Origin: Cypionkella sp049896245
Lineage (GTDB): Bacteria > Pseudomonadota > Alphaproteobacteria > Rhodobacterales > Rhodobacteraceae
Direction: 5' to 3'
NCBI RefSeq assembly: GCF_049896245.1
Contig: NZ_JAFCTX010000001.1
Coordinates: forward strand, 166,964-230,963
DNA: 64,000 nucleotides
Both the position numbers and the translations under genes were made by a program. The notes below the pieces were generated by a model, which was not told where the DNA came from, ran no database searches, and was given only the letters and a program-made list of their open reading frames with translations. Positions 25,861-35,199 of the stretch are shown here, piece by piece (the first letter of the stretch is position 1; every line of letters begins with the position of its first letter).

Positions 25861-28001
25861 GCCGCACCCCCGAACACCAAGCGTTTGGCATCGCGCCGCC
25901 GTTGCAGCGCGCCTATTACCCGCGCGCGAAATCCAGCCAAACGCAGTTCAAACCCAGACGGATTATGCACCACATCGGCACGGTAAAAGCTGGGGCAGAG
26001 CACCGCCGCATCGGCAACCTCGCCGCAGTTGCCACAGCCGACGCAGGATTGGTCAATCGACGCCACCGGATCATCGCGCAGCGGATCATCCAGCTTTTTC
26101 AACGACAAAGACGGGCAACCCGACAGCCGGATACAGGCGTGATCACCGGTGCACACCGCTTCATCAATGCCAAAACGTGGTATATCCACCCGGCGACCTT
26201 GCTTGATCGCCGCCGCCCGCAACGGCTTTTCGCGCCGCTGTTTGTTCAACATACATTCGCTTGAGGCCACGATCACCTTCGGCCCCGGCGCATCGGTGGT
26301 CAGCGCCTCACGGATGGTATCGCGCATCTTTTTGACGTCATAAGTGTGGTCAATCTGGCGCACCCAATCAATGCCGATGCCGGCCAAAGCCTTGGAAATC
26401 GGGTTCTTCGTGGCCTTCGTCGCATTGTCAGCGCGGCTGGACATCACATCCTGCCCGCCCGTCGCCGCCGAGTAGAAATTATCGACCACAATCGCCACGC
26501 CGTCGGATTTATTGAACGCCATATTGGTAAACGACGAGCTCAAACCATTGTGCCAAAACCCGCCATCACCGATGATCGCAATCGGACGACGCGCGCCGCC
26601 ACCATCAAATGCCGCATTGGCCGCAGGGCCAAGACCGTAACCCATCGTCGCCCCGCCAATCTCGAACGGTGGCAGGCTGGCGAACAAATGGCAGCCAATA
26701 TCGGCGGCAATCTGATGCTTGCCAAGTTCCTTTTCCACCAGCTTCATCGCTGAGAAAATGGGCCGTTCCGGGCAGCCAGTGCAAAAGCCCGGCGGACGGA
26801 TCGGCACGGTTTTCGACAGATCGGGGATCGCAGGTCGATCAACATTCGGGCTGCGCACCACCGCCGCCAGCATCTCGGGCGCTGCGGTTTTCAGAAACCC
26901 CGTCACCGCCTCAAGCATCACCGCTCCGGTGTATTCTCCGGCCAAAGGAAACAGCCCCTTGCCGTGCAGCCTCACCGCCGATTCCGCGCGATAGAGGAAG
27001 CTGCCCAGCTGGGTTTCGATAAACTCCGGCTGGCCTTCCTCGATCACCAAGACATGATCCTTGCCTGCACAGAATTCAAGAAACTCATCCGAAATCAACG
27101 GGTAAGTCACGTTCAGCACATAGATTGGCACCGCGCTATCGCCGTAAATATCCGCCAAGCCCAGCCGCTGCAACGCCCGGATCAGCCCGTTATACATGCC
27201 CCCCTGCACCACAATGCCGAAGTCAGATTTTGGACCGAACACTTCATTCAGCCCGCGCTCGCGGATGAATTTTTCAGCTGCGGGCCAGCGGTTTTTCACC
27301 TTATCCTGCTCATGCGCGAACGACATCGGCGGCAAAACCACCCGCGCGAAATCGCTGCGCGGATTTGATAAAGCCTCTTTCACCGTCAGTGTCGGTCGCT
27401 GATTGTCGCGGGTTTGAAAGCTGCCAGTGACGTGGCACGACCGTATCCGCACCATCAGCATGACGGGGGTATTGCTGACCTCGGACAGCTCAAACCCGTC
27501 CGACACCGCCTGCACAATCGAGGGCAGGTTCGGGCGCGGATCAAGCAGCCAGAACTGCGATTTCATCGCAAAAGCGTGCGTGCGCTCCTGCATAATGCTG
27601 GAGCCCTCGCCGTAATCCTCGCCGACAATCACCAAAGCGCCGCCCGTCACGCCCGATGAGGCCAAATTCGCCAGCGCGTCCGAGGCCACATTCACCCCGA
27701 CCGAGCCCTTGAACGTCACCGCCCCGCGCATCGGATAATGCACCGAGGCCGCCAGCATCGCCGCCGCCGCCGCCTCATTGGCGTTGGCCTCAAACCGCAC
27801 GCCCAATTCGCCCAACAGCTCCTGCGCATCGGCCAAAACATCCATCAGATGCGAGATCGGCGCGCCCTGATAGCCGCCGACATAGGCGACGCCGTTTTCC
27901 AACAGCGCCTTGGTCAGCGCCAAAATCCCCTCGCCGGTGAAGGTTTGCCCCGCACCCAAACGCAGGTCTTCGACTTCGGCCTTGAAAGAACGCTCTGCCA
28001 T
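25857..28001 (-). CDS. iorA: Indolepyruvate ferredoxin oxidoreductase, alpha subunit
   Basis: 714 residues. It has the N-terminal 2-oxoacid oxidoreductase alpha region (GNEGILALT-type start, VAYVGGYQGAPISHLMDVLA). A TPP-binding domain includes IGDGGFWHNGLSSSFTNMAF and the upstream FCTGCPERPIFSAMK. A C-terminal ferredoxin-like segment carries cysteine clusters (SCVGCGNCGEVADAAVLCP and CTGDHACIRLSGCP). It oxidatively decarboxylates indolepyruvate, phenylpyruvate or related arylpyruvates. It begins directly after the MarR stop without a gap, so translation is coupled. Confidence 0.85.
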   Translation of the reverse strand: MAERSFKAEVEDLRLGAGQTFTGEGILALTKALLENGVAYVGGYQGAPISHLMDVLADAQELLGELGVRFEANANEAAAAAMLAASVHYPMRGAVTFKGSVGVNVASDALANLASSGVTGGALVIVGEDYGEGSSIMQERTHAFAMKSQFWLLDPRPNLPSIVQAVSDGFELSEVSNTPVMLMVRIRSCHVTGSFQTRDNQRPTLTVKEALSNPRSDFARVVLPPMSFAHEQDKVKNRWPAAEKFIRERGLNEVFGPKSDFGIVVQGGMYNGLIRALQRLGLADIYGDSAVPIYVLNVTYPLISDEFLEFCAGKDHVLVIEEGQPEFIETQLGSFLYRAESAVRLHGKGLFPLAGEYTGAVMLEAVTGFLKTAAPEMLAAVVRSPNVDRPAIPDLSKTVPIRPPGFCTGCPERPIFSAMKLVEKELGKHQIAADIGCHLFASLPPFEIGGATMGYGLGPAANAAFDGGGARRPIAIIGDGGFWHNGLSSSFTNMAFNKSDGVAIVVDNFYSAATGGQDVMSSRADNATKATKNPISKALAGIGIDWVRQIDHTYDVKKMRDTIREALTTDAPGPKVIVASSECMLNKQRREKPLRAAAIKQGRRVDIPRFGIDEAVCTGDHACIRLSGCPSLSLKKLDDPLRDDPVASIDQSCVGCGNCGEVADAAVLCPSFYRADVVHNPSGFELRLAGFRARVIGALQRRRDAKRLVFGGAA

Positions 28002-28472
28002 CTAAATCTCGTGCTTTCTGATATTTGTCAGCATTTTCTGCAGGGTAGCGGTGAAAGTCTGGCGTTCAGCCTCGGCAATGCCGCGAAACATCCGCGCCTG
28101 CGCTTTCGCCATATGTGGCCAAAGCGTCTCAAACGTGTTGCGCCCGGCCTCGGTTATGAATACCCGCACCGCGCGGCTGTCGGCACTGTCGACCTCACGT
28201 CGGATCAGCCCATCGGCCTGCAGCTGGTCCAAACTGCGGCTGAGGGTGGAGGGATCAACCACAGTATAGATCGCAAGCTCGCGGATCAGCGGGCCTTCGA
28301 TCACCGAAAGTACGGCCAAAGCGCGCATTTTCGGCGTGGAAAGCCCCAGATCGGCCATTTCCTCACGCAAGCTGGCGTTGTAGCGCCCCATGATGCGGTT
28401 CATCAGGTAGGGTGCAAAATTGGTTAAGCCAATCTCGCCCAAACGCGGCACTGCGGGGGTTTCATCATTCAT
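28002..28472 (-). CDS. MarR-family transcriptional regulator
   Basis: 156 residues from ATG 28472, which overlaps the upstream FAD gene's stop by 4 nt; a much longer in-frame reading upstream is just overlap. A winged helix-turn-helix is clear (GPLIRELAIYTVVDPSTLSR, SLDQLQADGLIRREVDSADS, RAVRVFITEAG). MarR proteins of such catabolic operons usually respond to an aromatic ligand. It lies inside the operon it probably controls. The overlapping AAATGCATTT/ATTTGCAAAT palindromes in the divergent promoter region (30891-30906) are the best operator candidate. Confidence 0.85.
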   Translation of the reverse strand: MNDETPAVPRLGEIGLTNFAPYLMNRIMGRYNASLREEMADLGLSTPKMRALAVLSVIEGPLIRELAIYTVVDPSTLSRSLDQLQADGLIRREVDSADSRAVRVFITEAGRNTFETLWPHMAKAQARMFRGIAEAERQTFTATLQKMLTNIRKHEI

Positions 28473-30040
28473 GCGCCCAACCTCTTTGCCGCGTTGAAAC
28501 CCGAGCCACCACCCAAGCCCGGCCCCGGATGGGTCGAGGCCCCAATATGGCTCAACCCGCGCACCTTGCCCGTGCCATTGGTCGAATGTGCGAAAGGTCG
28601 CCAGATGAAAAACTGATCTATGCTGCACGCCCCGCCATAGGGATCACCGCCGACAAGATTGCAATTCATCCGTTCCAGATCAGCCGGGGAATAGGCTTTC
28701 CGCGCCAGTTTAATCTTGTCGAAACATTTGATATGGCGCGACAAAATAACTTCAATCCTATCCGCAAACGCCTCCCGCGCACCGTCCCAATCCTGCGCTG
28801 CAATCTCACCGCCCGCATCGCCCTTGATCGCGCGCGGCGCATCGGGAATCTGCAACCACAAGATCGCTTTGCCCTCGGGGCAGCGGCTTGGGTCCAGTCG
28901 ATGCGGTTGACCAACGCAGATCGTAGGCGTGGCAGGCAGCATCCCGCGCTCGGCCTCATTGGCGGATTTCGACACCGAATCCACGCCATCCGCCAGATGG
29001 ATCAGCGCCACATCATCCAAGCCATCCGTTAACCATTCCGGGTGCCGATCCAGTGCATAATGCAACTGGAAGTTGCCACGGCCATGCCGGAACTGCCGCA
29101 CCGCCGCCTGATCTTCGGGCAGGTTCACATCCAGCAATCGCCCGTAAAGCTGACCCGGCGCGACCGAGGCCAGCACCGAACCGCAAGCAATCGCCTCGCC
29201 CGCCGCCAGCCGCACCCCCGTCACCCTACCCGCGCGCGTGGTGATTTTCTCAACCTCCGCGCCGGTACGGATCACCCCGCCCTGCGCCTCAATCAACCGC
29301 CGAAACGCCACCGCGGCTTGCCCCGCGCCACCTTTGACAATCGGCGCACCGGCTGCCTGCAGCGCGAAAGCGATCACTTTGCCCATCTGCGCCGAGTAGG
29401 TCGACTCTGGCGTGAGCCCGCAATGCAGCACCCAAGGCGCCCACAACGCCTGCACCAGCGGGCTTTGGTAATGGCTCTGCAACCACCCCCGCGCAGGCGT
29501 CAGCGCACTGCCCATCCAAGCCGCAAGACCGCGCAAACTGCGCTTTCGCACCTGCCCGAACAGCAGTTTCGCCGTCGCCCAAGACCACAGATTGCCGCCC
29601 AAAAGCGCAAACAAAAATGGCGCATCGGCTGTAATGCCGCCGACATCCGCGGCGTGCTGATCACCATCACCTGCCGCCAAGGCATTGAAGGTACTCACGT
29701 TCTTCGCCGCATCCATAGTCAAAACCAATGAAGTGCCATCTGGCCGCAACACCGCCGTCGGATGCGGGCTGTGGCAATACTCAAAGCCATGCTGCGCCAG
29801 ATGCGGCCCCAAAGTAGCACCGGCAGGCGAGGTCATGAACAGCACAAAGGTCGCCGCCATCACGTCATGCTGGAATCCCGGCAGGGTCACTTCCTCGGTG
29901 AAAAGACAGCCGCCGATCCGGGTTTCCCGCTCCAACACCAGCACGCGCGCGCCTTTCAGCGCCAGCATACTGGCCGCCACCAGCCCGTTGATGCCCGAGC
30001 CGATGATGATGTGGTCGAATTTCCCAAGATCGGCGGCCAT
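28469..30040 (-). CDS. Phytoene-desaturase-like FAD-dependent oxidoreductase A
   Basis: 523 residues. The N-terminal HIIIGSGINGLVAASMLALK and LVLERETRIGGCLFTEEV form the FAD-binding start, and the C-terminal GASTHPGPGLGGGSGFNAAK closes the FAD site, as in CrtI/PYROXD2-like proteins. No carotenoid genes lie nearby, so a role on a catabolic intermediate is likelier than carotenoid desaturation. It is paralogous to the divergent gene at 30932 (shared NLVGGD, RP and HPGPGLGGGSG-type blocks). It follows the cyclase by 3 nt and overlaps the MarR start. Confidence 0.78.
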   Translation of the reverse strand: MAADLGKFDHIIIGSGINGLVAASMLALKGARVLVLERETRIGGCLFTEEVTLPGFQHDVMAATFVLFMTSPAGATLGPHLAQHGFEYCHSPHPTAVLRPDGTSLVLTMDAAKNVSTFNALAAGDGDQHAADVGGITADAPFLFALLGGNLWSWATAKLLFGQVRKRSLRGLAAWMGSALTPARGWLQSHYQSPLVQALWAPWVLHCGLTPESTYSAQMGKVIAFALQAAGAPIVKGGAGQAAVAFRRLIEAQGGVIRTGAEVEKITTRAGRVTGVRLAAGEAIACGSVLASVAPGQLYGRLLDVNLPEDQAAVRQFRHGRGNFQLHYALDRHPEWLTDGLDDVALIHLADGVDSVSKSANEAERGMLPATPTICVGQPHRLDPSRCPEGKAILWLQIPDAPRAIKGDAGGEIAAQDWDGAREAFADRIEVILSRHIKCFDKIKLARKAYSPADLERMNCNLVGGDPYGGACSIDQFFIWRPFAHSTNGTGKVRGLSHIGASTHPGPGLGGGSGFNAAKRLGA

Positions 30041-30043
30041 TGG

Positions 30044-30832
30044 TTAACGCGCCACCAGCGCCAAAGCCCGGATCGGCGAGCCGGTGCCGTTCTCAATCTT
30101 CAAAGGTGCCGCAATCAGGATAGCACCCTTGGCAGGCAGACGGTCCAGATTGGCCAAGGACGCCAAGCCGTAGCAGTTGTTCTTGTGCAGCAGGTTATGC
30201 GCCGGAAACGGCGGCGTCATCCCCCCCGCCTGCCCCGCATCGGTGCCAATACACTGGCTGCCCCAACCGACAATTCCCTTAGAAATCAGATACTCAATGA
30301 CTTCGGCGGTGGGCCCCGGCGTGTGTGGCCCAGTTTCATTGGCGTTCAGAAAAAGGTTTTCATCATGGCTGCGCTTGTCCCAATCCGACCGCAAAACCAC
30401 CCATTCGCCCGCGCCAATCGCGCCATGCTTGGCCTCCCAAGCCTTCACATGCTCAATCGTCAGCAGGAAATCCGGGTCAGCATCACAGTCCGCCGCGAAG
30501 TCCAAAACGTTAACGGGGGCGACCAGCCGCTGCACCGGCAGCGTGTCGGTGTAACCATCGGCGTAGTCCTTCCCGGTGATCCAATGGTGCGGCGCGTCGA
30601 AATGCGTACCGGAATGTTCACCAACTTTCAGCCAGTTCCACGCCCAGAACGGGCCGTCGGCGTCATATTCCGAAATCCGGTGAATCTCGATCGCGGGCGT
30701 GTCCTTGGCGAAATCCGGCGGCAGTTTCAGCAGTGGGGTTTTCGGCCCCAAAACCCCGGTGCAATCGACCACTTCCACTCCGCCCGAGGCGAGCATTCCG
30801 GCCAGACCGGCCAACACATCAGCTGAACTCAT
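30044..30832 (-). CDS. Cyclase-family metal hydrolase (kynurenine formamidase/isatin hydrolase-like)
   Basis: 262 residues of the PF04199-type fold. The metal motif is H73-S-G-T-H77-x-D79-x-P-H82 (EHSGTHFDAPHHW). The C-terminal GTDAGQAGGMTPPFPAH and IAAPLKIENGTGSP resemble isatin hydrolases and related enzymes that open amide or lactam rings. With an adjacent indolepyruvate oxidoreductase, an indole- or aryl-derived cyclic amide is an attractive but unproven substrate. AGGGAG precedes ATG 30832. First gene of the five-gene minus operon. Confidence 0.8.
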   Translation of the reverse strand: MSSADVLAGLAGMLASGGVEVVDCTGVLGPKTPLLKLPPDFAKDTPAIEIHRISEYDADGPFWAWNWLKVGEHSGTHFDAPHHWITGKDYADGYTDTLPVQRLVAPVNVLDFAADCDADPDFLLTIEHVKAWEAKHGAIGAGEWVVLRSDWDKRSHDENLFLNANETGPHTPGPTAEVIEYLISKGIVGWGSQCIGTDAGQAGGMTPPFPAHNLLHKNNCYGLASLANLDRLPAKGAILIAAPLKIENGTGSPIRALALVAR

Positions 30833-30890
30833 CGCTATCTCCCTGATTGCGGCGGCTGCCCCGCCTTACGGAATAAGACTAGACAGAATT

Positions 30891-30906
30891 AAATGCATTT
30901 GCAAAT
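30891..30906. promoter_or_regulatory. Candidate MarR operator in divergent promoter region
   Basis: Two overlapping perfect 10-bp palindromes, AAATGCATTT (30891-30900) and ATTTGCAAAT (30897-30906), in the 99-nt gap between the divergent cyclase and FAD-oxidoreductase genes. The AT-rich symmetric form is typical of MarR sites. Confidence 0.45.
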
Positions 30907-30931
30907 ATCCTTAAGTCAACCGGAGCGAAAT

Positions 30932-32497
30932 ATGCACCAAAGCTACGACGCGGTCTTCATCGGTGCGGGCCACAACAGCCTTGCCTCTGCCCTGCATCTG
31001 GCGGCTTCCGGCTGGAAAGTCGGCGTGTTTGAACAGGCTGCGGTGGCAGGCGGCGCGGTGAAATCTGGTGCCTATACCCTGCCGGGATTTCAGCATGACT
31101 GGGCAGCGATGAACCTGTCGCTGTTTGCCGGATCGCCATTTATGAAGACTTATGGCGCGGAATTGGCGCAACACGGGCTCGAATTTGCGCCTGTTTCCAA
31201 TCCCTTCGCCTCTGTGTTCCCCGATGGCACATGGTGCGGCGTCTCTACCGATGCCACCGCCACCCGCGCCCGCATTGCAAAGCTATCGCAAGCGGATGCT
31301 GCCACTTGGGTGCGGCTGACGGAAGGTTTCGCCGCCGAGGCCCCGCATCTGTTTGGCCTTCTTGGCACGCGGATGAGATTACATGCGCTTGCATATTTCG
31401 TGTTCAAAACACTCCGCAGCAAGGGCCTTGGCGGCACGCTGGATATGACGCGTTTCCTGCTGCAATCGCCCCGTCAATGGCTGACGCAAACTTTCGAGTC
31501 GCCAAAGGTGCAAGCGATGCTCGGCGCGTGGGGCATGCATCTCGATTTCGCCCCCGACGTCGCGGGCGGCGCGCTGTTTCCCTATCTGGAGGGCATGGCG
31601 GGGCAGGCCTTTGGCATGGTTTTGGGCAAGGGTGGCTCGGATACCATCATCCGCGCGCTGGTTGCGGCGATCACCGCGCGCGGCGGGCAGATTGAAACCG
31701 AGCAAACCGTCACGCGCGTGCTGCATACCAATGGCAAAGCCAGCGGCATTGTGCTGGAAGATGGCCGTGAAATCACTGCCAGCCGCGCTGTGATCGCCAA
31801 TGTTGCACCCCGCGCAATGCCGAAACTAACCGGCACAGCCAGCGATTTTGATGCCAAATTGACCACCTTTTCACATGCTCCCGGCACGATGATGCTGCAT
31901 TTGGCTTTGTCCGACCTACCGGACTGGACAGCGGGTAACGAGTTGAAAGACTACGCTTATGTGCATCTTGCCCCCAGCCTTGATCAGATGGCGCGGACCT
32001 ATCAGCAGGCCAAAGCGGGCCTGTTGCCCGATGAGCCGATAGTGGTTGTGGGCCAACCCACCAGCGTTGATCCCAGCCGCGCACCTGAGGGAAAACACAC
32101 GCTTTGGTTGCAAATTCGCATGGCACCGGGCGACATCAAAGGTGACGCAAAGGGCGAAATCGGCGCTACCGACTGGACGCAAGCCGCCGAACCCTTTGCC
32201 CAACGCGCGCTGGATATTCTGGAACGCTACGCCCCCGGCACCCGCGCCAAAATCCTTGGCCAGCGCATCGTGCCGCCGACCGAACTCGAATCCGACAACC
32301 CCAATCTGGTCGGTGGTGATCAGATTTGCGGCAGCCATCACCTTGCGCAGAACTTCTTGTTCCGTCCCGTGCGCGGCTATGCGGACGGCTCCACCCCGAT
32401 CCAAAACCTGTACCTGACCGGGGCCGCCGTTTGGCCCGGTGCAGGGCTGGGGGCAGGATCGGGCTATCTTCTTGCCCAAAAACTGACCGGAAAATAA
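30932..32497 (+). CDS. Phytoene-desaturase-like FAD-dependent oxidoreductase B
   Basis: About 521 residues. AVFIGAGHNSLASALHLAAS and VGVFEQAAVAGGAVKSGAYT form the N-terminal FAD site; GAAVWPGAGLGAGSGYLLAQ closes it at the C terminus. It is clearly related to the divergent FAD oxidoreductase A, but the two differ enough to act on different substrates or steps. ATG 30932 follows CCGGAGCG; an earlier in-frame ATG at 30893 would overlap the putative operator. It is followed by a peptide-type transporter operon on the same strand, 33 nt on. Confidence 0.78.
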   Translation: MHQSYDAVFIGAGHNSLASALHLAASGWKVGVFEQAAVAGGAVKSGAYTLPGFQHDWAAMNLSLFAGSPFMKTYGAELAQHGLEFAPVSNPFASVFPDGTWCGVSTDATATRARIAKLSQADAATWVRLTEGFAAEAPHLFGLLGTRMRLHALAYFVFKTLRSKGLGGTLDMTRFLLQSPRQWLTQTFESPKVQAMLGAWGMHLDFAPDVAGGALFPYLEGMAGQAFGMVLGKGGSDTIIRALVAAITARGGQIETEQTVTRVLHTNGKASGIVLEDGREITASRAVIANVAPRAMPKLTGTASDFDAKLTTFSHAPGTMMLHLALSDLPDWTAGNELKDYAYVHLAPSLDQMARTYQQAKAGLLPDEPIVVVGQPTSVDPSRAPEGKHTLWLQIRMAPGDIKGDAKGEIGATDWTQAAEPFAQRALDILERYAPGTRAKILGQRIVPPTELESDNPNLVGGDQICGSHHLAQNFLFRPVRGYADGSTPIQNLYLTGAAVWPGAGLGAGSGYLLAQKLTGK

Positions 32498-32530
32498 CTT
32501 CGGCTTCAACCATAACCACAGGGAATTGCT

Positions 32531-34051
32531 ATGAAACTCAACCGTCGTGCGCTTTTACAACTCTCCGCTGCCAGTGTCTCACTTGCCGCCTTCAGCCTGC
32601 CGCTTCGCGCACAGGCCATCGAAGAACTGGTGATCGCCTACAACGTCAACCTGCCGGCCTGGGACCCGACCACCGGCCCTTCGGCAGTCAATCCGACGAT
32701 TCAGGGCATCTATCAATCGGTGTTCGACCAATACATTCTGCAACAGCCCGATCTGAAACCCGCCCCCGGTATTCTGACCGAATGGGGCTGGAATGACGAC
32801 AAAACCCAAGTCTGGATGACAGTGCGCGAGGGTGTGACCTGGCATGACGGCTCGGCCCTGACCGCCGAGGATGTGGCATGGAGCTTGGCGCGCGTCGCCG
32901 ATCCCGCCACCGGCAGCCCGATCCAATTCGTCTGGGGCACGCTGAAAAACCACCGCGTTGAGGGCAACAAAGTCTTGGCCGATGTCGCGCAATTCGACCC
33001 CACCATCTTCAAATGGATGTATTTTCTGACCGGATACGTGCTGCCGAAAGCCTATTACGAAAAGGTCGGCGCCAAGGGTTTTGAAGCCGCCCCCATCGGT
33101 TCCGGCCCCTATATGGTGGAGAAATTTGAGCGCGACGCCTTCGTTCGCCTGAAAGCCAACGCCAGTTATTGGGGCGGCAAGCCCGAATTTGAAACCGTCA
33201 CCATCAAATTCGTCACCGACGCCGCTGCCCGCGTGGCCGAGGTCGAATCCGGCAATTCCCATGTCACGCTGGAAGTCCCCTACGAGGAATACGACCGCCT
33301 GAAAGCCATGCTGACCGGAACCGCGATGCCGATTTCCGACATTGGGATGATTTTTCTGAATGATATCGACGTGATGCTTGACCCCAATGTGCGCAAGGCC
33401 GCAGCCCATGCCATCGACAAACAGACCATCATCGACCGTCTGCTCAAAGGCTATGGCGTGGCGATTGATACACTGGAAACCCCGCAATATGACGCCTATG
33501 ACGCCAGCATCAGGGTGCCCTATGATCCTGATCTGGCGGTGAAATTGTTGGCCAACTCGGGTTATTCCATTGATAATCCAGTGAAATTCAAAATCCAGAC
33601 CACCAAGGGTTTTAAGCCCAAAGACTACGAGATGATCCAAGCCATCGTCGGGTTGTGGCGCAAGGTTGGCATCGAAGCCGAAATTGAGATCTACGAAATC
33701 GCCAAACATTACGAACTCCGCGCCGCCGACCAACTCGCCCCCGCCGCTTTCTACAACTGGGGCAATTCGGTGGGCGATCCGACCACGTCGACGGGTTTTG
33801 CGATGTTCGGCCCCTCGCCCCATTCGGTGTGGGATGGCAAGGATCTGATCGACATGATCGGGCCTTTGTGGGGTGAAAAGGACGAGGCCAAGCGCATCGA
33901 CGGCTGGAAAAAGGTCGATGCTTTCATCGCCGAAAACGCCTTGGTGATCCCGCTGTTGCAATATGTGCAGCCGATTCTGTCGGCGATGGGCGTAGTGGTG
34001 ACGCCGCATGCCTCGGGTGCGTTGTTGCCCTATCTGATGAAGCGCGCGTAG
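32531..34051 (+). CDS. Peptide/nickel-type ABC transporter substrate-binding protein (family 5)
   Basis: 506 residues. Signal peptide MKLNRRALLQLSAASVSLAA ending near FSLPLRAQA; the NRRALLQ start could be read by Tat. SBP_bac_5 features: TWHDGSALTAEDVAWSLARV, IGSGPYMVEKFERDAFVRLK and ANASYWGGKPEFETVTIKF. The family binds di- and oligopeptides, opines and other small solutes in the periplasm. Its catabolic neighbours suggest a peptide-like or N-acyl aromatic compound. A stem-loop and 137 nt separate it from the permease genes. Confidence 0.85.
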   Translation: MKLNRRALLQLSAASVSLAAFSLPLRAQAIEELVIAYNVNLPAWDPTTGPSAVNPTIQGIYQSVFDQYILQQPDLKPAPGILTEWGWNDDKTQVWMTVREGVTWHDGSALTAEDVAWSLARVADPATGSPIQFVWGTLKNHRVEGNKVLADVAQFDPTIFKWMYFLTGYVLPKAYYEKVGAKGFEAAPIGSGPYMVEKFERDAFVRLKANASYWGGKPEFETVTIKFVTDAAARVAEVESGNSHVTLEVPYEEYDRLKAMLTGTAMPISDIGMIFLNDIDVMLDPNVRKAAAHAIDKQTIIDRLLKGYGVAIDTLETPQYDAYDASIRVPYDPDLAVKLLANSGYSIDNPVKFKIQTTKGFKPKDYEMIQAIVGLWRKVGIEAEIEIYEIAKHYELRAADQLAPAAFYNWGNSVGDPTTSTGFAMFGPSPHSVWDGKDLIDMIGPLWGEKDEAKRIDGWKKVDAFIAENALVIPLLQYVQPILSAMGVVVTPHASGALLPYLMKRA

Positions 34052-34080
34052 CTGATTTCGCTTAACTTTGTTGCCAACGG

Positions 34081-34103
34081 CTGGGGGACTTCGCGTCCCC
34101 CAG
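34081..34103 (+). terminator. Stem-loop between substrate-binding and permease genes
   Basis: Perfect 9-bp stem CTGGGGGAC/GTCCCCCAG with a 5-nt loop, 29 nt after the binding-protein stop. No U-tract; likely differential-expression hairpin. Confidence 0.5.
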
Positions 34104-34188
34104 TCCCCCTAGGCGATCGTTCTGCCCCGCAAAAAAGCAGTCGAAACCGTTTGATCCCAGCATCGCCCACCAAGGAAGCCCCCCGCCT

Positions 34189-35199
34189 ATGCAATTCCTT
34201 CAATCGGTGCTTCTGCGATTATGCACCACCTTGATCACGCTGGCAGGCGTGGCGGTGATCGTGTTTTTCGTCATCCGCGTGGTGCCGGGCAACCCGATCG
34301 CCATGATGCTGCCGCCCGGCGCAACCGAGGCTGATGTCGCCCGGCTGACAGCGCTGTACGGGCTTGATAAATCCATCCCGCAGCAGTTTTTGATCTGGGT
34401 TTCCGGCGTAGTGCAGGGCAATTTCGGCACCTCGATCACCACCAAACAACCGGTTTTGCAACTGGTGCTCAGCCGCCTGCCCGCCACGCTAGAACTGTCA
34501 GTGATGGCGTTGATCATCGCCATTGTCATCGGCGGCTTCATGGCGCTGACGGGCACCCGTTTGCGCGGCAGCAAGACCGAAGCCGCGATTGATGTGACCA
34601 ACGGTATGGCGCTGTCGATCCCGGATTTCCTCTGGGGGCTGATCCTGATCCTTGCCTTCGGCGTGTTGATCCCGATCTTCCACATCTCGGGCCGCATCAC
34701 ACCCTCACTCCCGCTGCCGTTCACCACGAATTTCTACCTGACCGAATCCCTGCTGCGCCTGCGCTTTGATCTTTGGCTGGATATCGCCGCCCATATGTTC
34801 ATGCCGGCCCTTGCCCTTGCTGTTCCCCTCGCGGCCATCATCGGCCAACTTCTTAAACAATCCCTTAAGGAAACCATGCATCTGGATTACGTCACGCTTG
34901 CGCGCACCAAGGGTTATTCGGAAACCCATGTCATCCTGCGCGAGGCTTTGCCGAATGCCATTCTGCCGACCCTGACTTTGGTGGGCGTGCAGTTTACCTT
35001 CCTGATCGGCGGCACCGTGATCATCGAACGGCTGTTTTCCTACGAGGGCTTGGGCAATATGGCGATTGATGCGGTGATCAACCGCGACCTGCCACTGATC
35101 CAAGGCATCGTCATCCTGTTCGCGGTGATCTTCACCGGCGTTAACCTGTTGGTGGACCTGACTTATGCCGCTTTGAACCCAAGGTTGCGCCATGCTTGA
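34189..35199 (+). CDS. Peptide-type ABC transporter permease (DppB-like)
   Basis: 336 residues, about six membrane segments. VIVFFVIRVVPGNPIAMMLP is the DppB/OppB N-terminal block, followed by LTALYGLDKSIPQQFLIWVS. The EAA loop is DYVTLARTKGYSETHVILRE ALPNAILPTL. It forms the inner-membrane channel with the next gene product, which it overlaps by 8 nt. Confidence 0.88.
   Translation: MQFLQSVLLRLCTTLITLAGVAVIVFFVIRVVPGNPIAMMLPPGATEADVARLTALYGLDKSIPQQFLIWVSGVVQGNFGTSITTKQPVLQLVLSRLPATLELSVMALIIAIVIGGFMALTGTRLRGSKTEAAIDVTNGMALSIPDFLWGLILILAFGVLIPIFHISGRITPSLPLPFTTNFYLTESLLRLRFDLWLDIAAHMFMPALALAVPLAAIIGQLLKQSLKETMHLDYVTLARTKGYSETHVILREALPNAILPTLTLVGVQFTFLIGGTVIIERLFSYEGLGNMAIDAVINRDLPLIQGIVILFAVIFTGVNLLVDLTYAALNPRLRHA

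Noticed and set aside
28469..32497. Carotenoid desaturase genes (crtI-like) as evidence of a carotenoid cluster
   Set aside because: Both FAD proteins resemble the broader CrtI/PYROXD2 superfamily, but no crtB, crtE or other carotenoid genes adjoin; the context is catabolic.
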